Source of the DNA: Cerrena zonata
Lineage: Eukaryota > Basidiomycota > Agaricomycetes > Polyporales > Cerrenaceae
Length of the DNA stretch: 64,000 nucleotides
Assembly (NCBI GenBank): GCA_038087015.1
Contig: JASBNA010000001.1
Coordinates: forward strand, 1,054,001 to 1,118,000
Reading direction: 5' to 3'
The notes below the pieces were generated by a model. It saw only the letters and a program-made list of their open reading frames with translations, did not search any database and was not told the DNA's origin. A program made the translations under genes and the position numbers. Shown here in pieces: positions 56,595 to 64,000 of the stretch (its first letter is position 1; each line of letters opens with the position of its first letter).

Positions 56595-59500
56595 TTACCG
56601 TTTACGACGGGCTCTGGTCTTGGGCGCAGTCTCAACAACCTAGAATTGGTCAATGTGACAAGACAAGTAGATTAGTAGTTGGCAGAATGTTACCTTGTTC
56701 GTGATATTTTGACTGTTTCCCTTGCCGTCGGCTTTGCTGCGGTTACTTGCCCTCTATAAATTTGTTCGTCAAAATATTTATCATATATGGCCATCCACTG
56801 TAGCGTACCAAACGCTTAGCTGGTCGAGCTGGACTTTCAGCCTCAGTAGGTGTAGGCGGCCGTTCAGCCTTATCGCGTTTCCCGGACTTTAAAGGGGAAG
56901 AAGATGAGAGCGTGACCGGAGGCTCGAAATCTTCTATTTCGTCAGAACACACTCTAGCTAGTCGACTGAACTTGGGCTTTTCGGCGGGGCGTGAGGAGGA
57001 AGTGGCGGCAGGAGTTCTTGGAGCGACTGGTACTGGTGCAGGGGTCCTGAATGGGGCTGGAGTGCGAGAAATAGCGGGAGTACGATTCCCTTGGATTGCA
57101 GCGATGCGAGGAGTTGTTAGACGGGATTGCTGGGCAGCCTTGTGGAGTTGATCTCCAATGGTTGATTGCTATCACGCAGACAATGCCACTCTGTATGTGG
57201 TTAGATACTAGCTCAGAAAACACCCACCTGGATCCCACCACCTGGTGGCGGTACAAGAGGAGAGCTGCTATGTTCCGACGACGACGTCCAAGTGGCTGGA
57301 TCGATGAGAGAACGGTTACCAATTCCAGGTACGCCTTGTAACTTCGCTTGAGATTTTAGGTGTTTGGCTAGTGTTGCTTCAAGAAGATTGATCCTGGCAC
57401 GAAGTTCCGCTACAGTATTGTCGCGCTAATCATAATATGTAAAGTTTAGAGCAGGCAAGCCGCAATAGTGGGATCACTAACTCGACGGAGCTCATTTCCT
57501 TTCGCAATGAGCTCTTGTTCGTGGATTGACTGTGACATCTGAATTAGCGAATTGGTGAACGTCTTCTCTACTTCACTCTGAAGGCACAGAAAGGTATTGG
57601 TCAGTAGTTAGTATAAGAAGGATATGTGCAAACCAAGTCTCCCGCTTTGTAACGAGCAGCAATCGTCTTTGCTCTGGCGTCCAAACGGCTGACTTCTCGG
57701 TCGCGTTCAATAAACTGTTCCTTCAACTTAGCAATTTCCTCTTGATGAGCGACAGGGATTTCTTGCGCTTCCTCGAGTTGAGCCTCTACTGTCTGGAGGC
57801 ACGCGTCAGTAGCATCAAGCTTCTCCTGGAGCTGTTCTCTCTGTAATCGAGCCTCCAGAAGGTCTCTCTCCAACTGTGAAATTGCCTGGTTCGCTGCGTC
57901 GAGTGAACTCCTGGAAGCGCTCTCTTGTTGTTTCAGTACTTCGTCATGAGACAGTCTTGCATTTCTGAGTTCGTCTTCCTTCTCTTGTAGGACATCCTTG
58001 AGGTTTGAGACCTTCTCGCAAAGCGAAGAACTTTGAGTGGTAAGAACAGCGATATCGCACTTCAGAGCAGCAGATGTGACTTCGAGTTCTCTCTGCAATA
58101 CGATGAGTTGATATGAAGGTGTACCCCGGGTTGATACTCACAGCAAGTTTAGTTTCCGAATCAATCATACGATCCTATATGCAGGCAATCATGAAACTCT
58201 GTTTGGGTCGTATCGTGAAGGACACTTACCTGCATATCGCCAAGAGACTCTTTGGTGAGACGTAATGTGACTGATTGGTCCTGGAAACGTTCCTCCATAA
58301 TCTGGTGGACATTAGATAATAGAGACGATGAGGAGGAAGGTAGACGAACTTGGTACTGAGTTTGAGCTTCATGAAGTCTATGAACAGCAGCATATAGTGA
58401 GGCCAATTATCGAAACGGTCATGATGTACTTCTCTGTGCGGGTCTCGAGTTCCTTACGGAGGTCAGACAACTCATTCGAAAGTTGGCTGTTCTTCTCTGT
58501 CATGGTTTCTCGTTCCAAGCGGAGATTCTTGTTCTCGTCTTTCAACCATTCAACCGTAACGGAGCTCGCTCCAACTTGTTCTTGTATTTGACGTAGCTCA
58601 TTACTTTTCTCGTCTCCTCCAGCTTCCAAAGCAGATAACCTAGCTCAGCTGTAAACATCATCATAGTATTGCAGAACAACAAATGCACTTACTTTGTTTG
58701 AAGGTCTTGGATAATTTGCTGTTTCGCGAGTAGATCTGCTTTCGCAACACTGAGCTTCGTCTCTGATGCGTTCAACTTTGTTGATATATCGGCGAGTCTA
58801 GAACTGGGTGAACGGATACACTTTAGAGTAGGCGAGGTACGAACTGGTCTGTTAACGGTTCAAGTTGTGCAATACAATCTTCCCGAGCTTGCAGCGTAGC
58901 CTCCAGTGCGAGTATTCTAACGATATATTAAGTATCTTTCAAGGTTTGAGTGTGCATTTTACGTACTTTTGACCGTCGTCACGTAGCGTGTTTATTTCGC
59001 TGTCCTTCGACGAAATTGCTGCGAGAAGCTTAGTAATCCTACGTATCGACAACACTTAGTCGGTTCTCTCGTCAAGGGATGAGGCCTCACTCCTGTTGTG
59101 ATGCAGCATATTTTGCTTCAACGTCAGCGGCGGTGAGTAACACATCGTAAGTTTGCGACTGTTGCACTTTCAATCGCTCTGTAAGCTCTGTAATTTGCTG
59201 ACCTAAGAAGAGGTATCAGTCAGCTTCAGGTACACGAGACAGAGGATAGACATACCACTATTTGAATGATTGTTGCTTAGAGAACGATGGTCTCTCTGTC
59301 CGCCGCTTGGGACTGTTCTAAGTCTGTAACACGATTCCTTGCATCAACCAGGTCGTCAGCCGCTGACTTCAATTTGTCGCGAAGGAGATCGGCGACTTGT
59401 TGAGCTGGTCACTGGTTCACATCATGTATCTTTCGAAGAAGCAACCGGGACCTTACAATTAATGCATTCCAGTTCGAACTCGCTGACAATGTTGCGCATT

Positions 59501-60605
59501 TCCGCCGCTCTGAAAGAGGGTCCTTGGTCGATCAACAGTGGCTCAATGTCTTTCAGGCTCTTCGTGACGGTTTCACGAAGTTCGTGAACATCGCTCAGCG
59601 ACTCCTTGGCATGTGAGATGAACGTAAAGGATTGAGTGGACTGAGCTTTCAGTTCGTCTAAGGAGGACTTCATAGTATCCAAGCTAAACACGCATATAGT
59701 CAGCATGAAAAATAGAAAACAAGATTTCTACCTCTTGGAAGTTTTCTCTAAACCTTGCTTAGCGGTTAACTTGATAGTTTTCGCACGTTGCTGAGCTTCC
59801 GAAGTTTCAAGTTTAGAACTTTCTAACAGGCTGTGTAATCGAGCAATTTCTTTGCGCTACGCTGCAATTAGGTCGATTCGTTTTGATATTTTTAGAAATA
59901 TATACCTGCTCTTCAATTCGAACTTGGCACTTCGAAGATCAGTAGCGCCGCGTATCATAAGAGAAGATATGTCCTCGTCATTTGCTGTCGCAGAACTGAC
60001 GACGGACATACTTCTGGACTGATTAATAGGCATCATGTGATCGACGCGAGGAGTATGAGAGCGAGGTAGCCTAGGCATCTGAGAGTCCAATCTGTGAGGA
60101 GTGGAGGTAGAGAGTCGAAACCCCGACTCCCTTGCGAACGAGTGTGATTGCGCCTCTTTTCAAAATATGAGTTCCTATGTATTTAAGGCGCATATAACGA
60201 CAAACCAGAGTCTTCGTCAGTTCTTTGATTAGCATTGAGTCGTTGCTGGAGGCTTTTTCCAGACCGCAGATGAGTAGTGGGACCTTTTAGAGCAAGCTTA
60301 TTCTGTAACAGACGACTAGGAGGTTGCGGTGTTCCAGAAGAGGGCATTTGCATTTGAGTACGATTATGAAAGCCAGCGAAAGAGCGTAGAGCAGTAGGTG
60401 CCTTCAAGTCAACTATATGCGCGTTATTACTGAGGTAATCATGGATAAACTCATTTCCAGGGTTAGAGGCATCATCAGAAGGAGGCCCTTGACGAGTGAG
60501 AGGGCGGAGACCGATTGGTTGTTGCATAGACTGATACATATCCGTAGAGTCACGTCTAGGGTCCGTAGCGTCGTAAGAGTGGTCAGAGAAGCTATCTTCA
60601 TTCAT
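56595..60605 (-). CDS. large coiled-coil protein, unknown function; exon limits partly unresolved
   Basis: Minus-strand gene of more than 1,000 residues. The N-terminal exon (about 60206-60605, start MNEDSFSDHSYDATDP) is Ser/Pro/Asn-rich. A long interrupted coiled coil follows, with heptad-rich pieces such as RKEIARLHSLLESSKLETSE, LDTMKSSLDELKAQSTQSF, QQVADLLRDKLKSAADDLV, KLSVAKADLLAKQQIIQDLQ and EVTSAALKCDIAVLTTQSSS. The C-terminus is Pro/Thr-rich with repeated RTPA motifs, an acidic patch (CSDEIEDFEPP) and a basic end. At least three joins (near 60206/60090, 59930 and 59300) are out of phase by one base, so either indels or unusual splicing are present. The last two exons (about 56595-56720) are uncertain. 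It may be a structural or spindle-type protein; no family was recognised. Confidence 0.6.
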
Positions 60606-62162
60606 ATTCAAGGGCTGAGAGGCAAGGTTTTTCGTAGAGTGTTTGCTAATATTCTCAAGTGGGGTTACAGAACCGGTGTGCAAGTGAAAGTATGCAGTGT
60701 TCGAAAGCCAAGAAACTATCCAGAGAGTCAATGCAGCTAAAGTTACAAGCCAGAAGATCAAGAAGAACGCTTGTAACCAACTTGTGCTGGTATGCGCCAG
60801 TGTCCCGAAGTAGGCTCACGAATCCGCGGTCACGATACTGATGGTTGAGGACAAAGTTCACCAGCGCTTCCGCCACAGACGCGTCGCGACGCGTTCACCT
60901 CCCGCGCCTCAACGCGATCGGAAATTTTCTGACGTCGACCTGCCCTAAACTCACCTGCATAAAACTCCCCGTCCGACATAGTTGTTTCCCTAGAACATAC
61001 TCAGCTAGGATCTATTTTATAGTTTCTAACTCGAGTCTCGCATGTTTACACATGCCACACCTTTCAATCCAGTAGATGACAATCGCACTCACCCGTTTCA
61101 CTGAGAACATGGCTCTTGCCTTGTGCAGGTGTCTCGAGGACGTGTGGTTTCCTTCTCGCCGCACTGCTTGCAGTCGGTGAAAAGTTAACCAGCGGGTTGA
61201 GTGTTGGTCTGATGGATTACTTTTCGTGTGGCAATTGTGTTTGTTCTCCCATGTATTAGAGTAGATATTTGGCTTGCAATGATCACATTTTTCGTATCTC
61301 CTTTTTACGATCAACTGAGGTTCTAAAAAACAATAAGATACCAGAAGATACATTGCAAACTTGGTGAAAGGTTGACCACCATTCTAGTTTTCTATGAGGG
61401 TGGGCAAATGAAGATCACCATGTGCTCATTCAATTGTAAGGATATCACATGTCGAGACGAGAGGATTCAAGCATTTCATTTTAGCAACGAAGCAATGAAC
61501 CTAGATGATGTACTGCAAAACGTGATTTCCTATCATTGTAATAACCAACCAATGAAACCAGCAGACAAAGGATGAGACAGACGAAACAATAAAATAAACT
61601 GCAAACGAATGAACCAGTCGGAATGGGGAAAAAATGAAACAGAGCAAAAGTGAGCCATGCAAAAGAAGTATGGGATTGTGTGTAAAACCGTGACCAACGA
61701 ATGCAGACAAGCAAGGAAGCGCAGCGTGAACTGTGTGAATTAGGACAGGGATATATGAGCAAAAAAAAGTGTAGAATGTTGAATGGGTGGTATCATGCAC
61801 ATCGTAACGTCAAAGGGGGGTAGAGAGGAATAGATGGAGATGGGGAAAGATGAGCGAAGCAGCAGCAGCATTGTGGGATTGAGAGATGGATAGATAGTAG
61901 GTATCGCGTGAGCAAGTGGTAACGGCGTTATGCGGTGGGGTCGTGATGGCGTCGTCCAGGTCGTGTGGGGGAGTAGAGTACGTGAAGCAAACAAAGGCGT
62001 ATGCGAGCAAGCAAATGCAAAAATAGGCTTGATTATACAACAAGCACTGGACCAAAGCCAGGGTGGGTGAAGGCGGATGAAGGGTGAAAGGGAATCCTGA
62101 AACCGGAGGACAGATGATCATGAAACCGCGGGAGACGGCCTCGATGAGTAAGAGCAATCAAG
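60606..62162. other. intergenic, no supported gene
   Basis: About 1.55 kb between the coiled-coil gene start and the stop of the VTT-domain gene. It should hold the promoter of the former and the 3' UTR of the latter. Open minus frames at 61481-62157 are T/C-rich on the coding side and lack motifs. An open frame at 60655-60876 starts at GTG and overlaps the promoter. No repeat or RNA gene was recognised. Confidence 0.45.
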
Positions 62163-63667
62163 TCAGAGCGGCAAACTGTTTTTCTCTCGAATAAGGGTTT
62201 CGAGTTGTTGTTGCGACGATTCCCTGGTGACTGATCGAGACGGGATGTGAATCTTTGCACGCCATTCCTTCACCCAACCCCATCGAGCCGCCTTGTCACT
62301 GCCAGTCTGAGAGATTGGCGCGCCTTCATCAACGGAGGCCGAAATCCAGTTTCGAAGATGGTTGCGGCCCAGGATTGGCGCCAGGGACAGGAAGGTGAGG
62401 AAAACCAACTTCGTGATGATTTCTGGCGAAGCAAGCAACGACTGGACCGACTTCGGTGTTGGAGACGGATTGGAGGTTACGGATTGTAAGATGTCCCCAA
62501 TTTGACAAGTCACCGCGGTCCACGGCAAGGAACCAATGAAAGTGCCTTTGAAGCAGTCTATTATAGACACCCCACAGACGCCACAAGCGATGTTAATGCC
62601 CGACCACGGTATAACGCCAATTAGACGTAGGATCGACAGGCGAACCCATGGTGAGGATTTTGAGCTTGAAGAGTTCGCGTTTGAACTTGAGCTACCCTCA
62701 AGGGCATCTCGAGTCATAGCAAGAGCACGAGGAAAAGCATTACTGAGGAAAGGAGCCAATGGAGCAGCTAGCAGAGTAGCAAATATTGATCCAATCGTCG
62801 TTAATGTAGTTAGAAGAAGAGTGGCATAAGCGGGCGAAAACAATGCGCCTGCGAGAACGTTCTACAACAAGAAAATCAGAATCCATGCGGTAAAATATGA
62901 AATTGCTCGAGCGCGTACCCAGATGACGCTCCCAGGTATTGACCAGGCGTGTTTCCATACCGCTGTGACGGACATGACCGCGATAACATGAGCCATGGGG
63001 AGCGCACCACTTTGCGAATATCCATGGAGCTCCCGTCCGAGTTGCGCGAGGTCGGTCAAGTTCTTCGGCCATGAAACGGTGATGGGAAGAGTTGACATGC
63101 AGAACAGTACTAACGCGGCGGAGAGTGGGAAGAGAATTATTACGATGAGTACTGGGGCATGGACCTATTGAAAGAAGAGGTGAGTGCACGGTCACACGAC
63201 GTATCATGATGAACACGAACGGAAGACGACCCTTGCCGCCGAGACTGGGCTGAGCTGGGCTTTTCGTTTACTATGTCTCCAAAGGTTGCTGTAATGGGCG
63301 AAGAGATAGGCAGAAGGGTATCGTCTGAGCTAGTACTTGTTCTGCTGAGCCTCGGTGAGGAGGGTACAGAGGCGTCCCCATGGGAGACGTGAAAGAGCTC
63401 CAAGCAACGGGCGAGTAAAACTGAAAGCATTGAGTCTGATGCGGACTTTGAGATAGGTGCTGGGATAGATAGAGTCAACAAATTAGCATTCCTATCAGGA
63501 ATGGGAGTCTGCACGCGCGGCGGGGTATGCGACGGTGACGGGAGGGGGGATGAGAGGTCTAGGAGGGAATTCGACCTGCGGCGTCCCAAGCTGCTGAGGG
63601 TGAGGGGAGGGCGAACGTTAGTGGAAGATGCACGATGACGGGAGACAGGAGGGGCAAGGCTGGCCAT
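62163..63667 (-). CDS. VTT-domain (SNARE-associated Golgi / TMEM41-like) membrane protein
   Basis: Three exons on the minus strand, 63221-63667, 62919-63164 and 62163-62861, give 463 residues. The N-terminal 150 residues are Ser/Pro/Arg-rich and probably cytosolic. Next come a membrane segment (VLIVIILFPLSAALVLFCMS) and the VTT (DedA/Tvp38/TMEM41) domain: HAWSIPGSVIWNVLAGALFS, PAYATLLLTTLTTIGSIFAT, then WVRLSILRLIGVIPWSGINI and CFKGTFIGSLPWTAVTCQIG. The R-x-I/L-P-W/F..N and FxGxxP features are typical of this scramblase-like family. Two phase-0 donor choices for the first intron exist (63220 or 63214), changing two residues. The start is the first ATG of the long open frame. Confidence 0.85.
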
Positions 63668-64000
63668 CTACAATTTGGAGCCGGGACGTTGAAAAGCAAA
63701 AGATGGAAAGAGGCTGAGTCGAGGACCGCAGCTCCCGATTCAAAAGGCGCAAAAACACGACTGTCATCGGCTTATTCTCTCGATTACCTAACCCCCTTCG
63801 CGTAAGCGGTTCCTCGGGTCTGGCGTAAGCCTCTCCTCTCCGCCCGGCCTTTCCTTTCCAGTCCCTCAATTCTATTCCTTAGCAAGCCTCGCTCGTGCGC
63901 CGAAACGACCCGCCCCAAGCGAGTCAGGGCTGCATTTCTTGCAGTCATCCTCCCTGAGTACACACTTCAGCGTACCCAACAGTCCTCTCTACCCCAACAG
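63668..64000. other. promoter region of the VTT-domain gene
   Basis: 333 bp upstream of the start codon to the window end. C/T-rich on the plus strand toward the end; no further gene can be supported. Confidence 0.45.

Noticed and set aside
60655..60876. 73-codon minus frame as a first exon of the coiled-coil gene
   Set aside because: It starts at GTG, and no supported splice joins it to the next exon.
61481..62157. Overlapping minus frames of 93-115 codons
   Set aside because: T/C-rich UTR-like sequence without motifs, directly after the VTT-domain gene stop.

Overview
The window reads as nuclear DNA from a filamentous basidiomycete, most likely an Agaricomycete. Almost every gene is cut by many introns of about 45-60 bp with GT..AG ends. 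Neighbouring genes sit on alternating strands a few hundred bases apart, and the proteins are fungal core functions. A KDZ-type DNA transposon with CxC5/CxC6-like cysteine clusters, typical of mushroom-forming fungi, is also present. Exon limits below were worked out by hand from splice signals, reading phase and remembered family motifs; nothing was searched.

Layout. 1-14.9 kb: 3' end of VID27 (+), glutamine synthetase (-), an ER J-protein like Erj5/DNAJC1 (-), Pol I factor RRN7/TAF1B (+), RNA exonuclease REX3-like (-), ceramide synthase LAG1/LAC1 (+) and a Gfd2-like DEDDh nuclease (-). 15.17-20.90 kb: a transposon of about 5.7 kb with imperfect terminal inverted repeats and a 9-bp flanking direct repeat. 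It holds a KDZ transposase (+) with a premature TGA, facing an RTC4-like cysteine-rich protein (-). It lies between the divergent starts of the Gfd2-like gene and the centromeric histone CENP-A. 21.1-33 kb: CENP-A (+), a long low-complexity/coiled-coil protein (+), a lineage-specific PD-(D/E)XK-like protein (+), AP-1 sigma (-) and a conserved fungal unknown (+). 33-45 kb: NAD-isocitrate dehydrogenase subunit 1 (-), an alpha/beta hydrolase (+), a broken amidohydrolase (-), an SDR (-), pyruvate dehydrogenase E1 beta (+), the trifunctional histidine enzyme HIS4 (-) and an intron-containing tRNA-Gln. 45-64 kb: a 22-exon Argonaute (+), a Pro/Ser/Arg-rich unknown (+), an EF-hand mitochondrial carrier (+), a small Tma17-like helical protein (+), TspO/MBR (+), a large coiled-coil protein (-) and a VTT-domain membrane protein (-).

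The genes do not form one pathway. Themes are mitochondrial metabolism (IDH1, PDB1, EF-hand carrier), RNA handling (REX3, Gfd2-like nuclease, Argonaute, RRN7) and secretion/ER function (Erj5, ceramide synthase, AP-1, VTT). Several pairs share short divergent promoters: Erj5/RRN7, REX3/LAC1, AP-1 sigma/unknown, IDH1/hydrolase and SDR/PDB1.

Two cautions. First, single-base frame breaks occur in several conserved genes, including PDB1, which should be indispensable, so some are probably assembly indels. The amidohydrolase has too many to be explained that way with confidence. Second, the most unusual item is the complete two-gene KDZ element, in which an RTC4-like zinc-cluster protein occupies the accessory-gene position.
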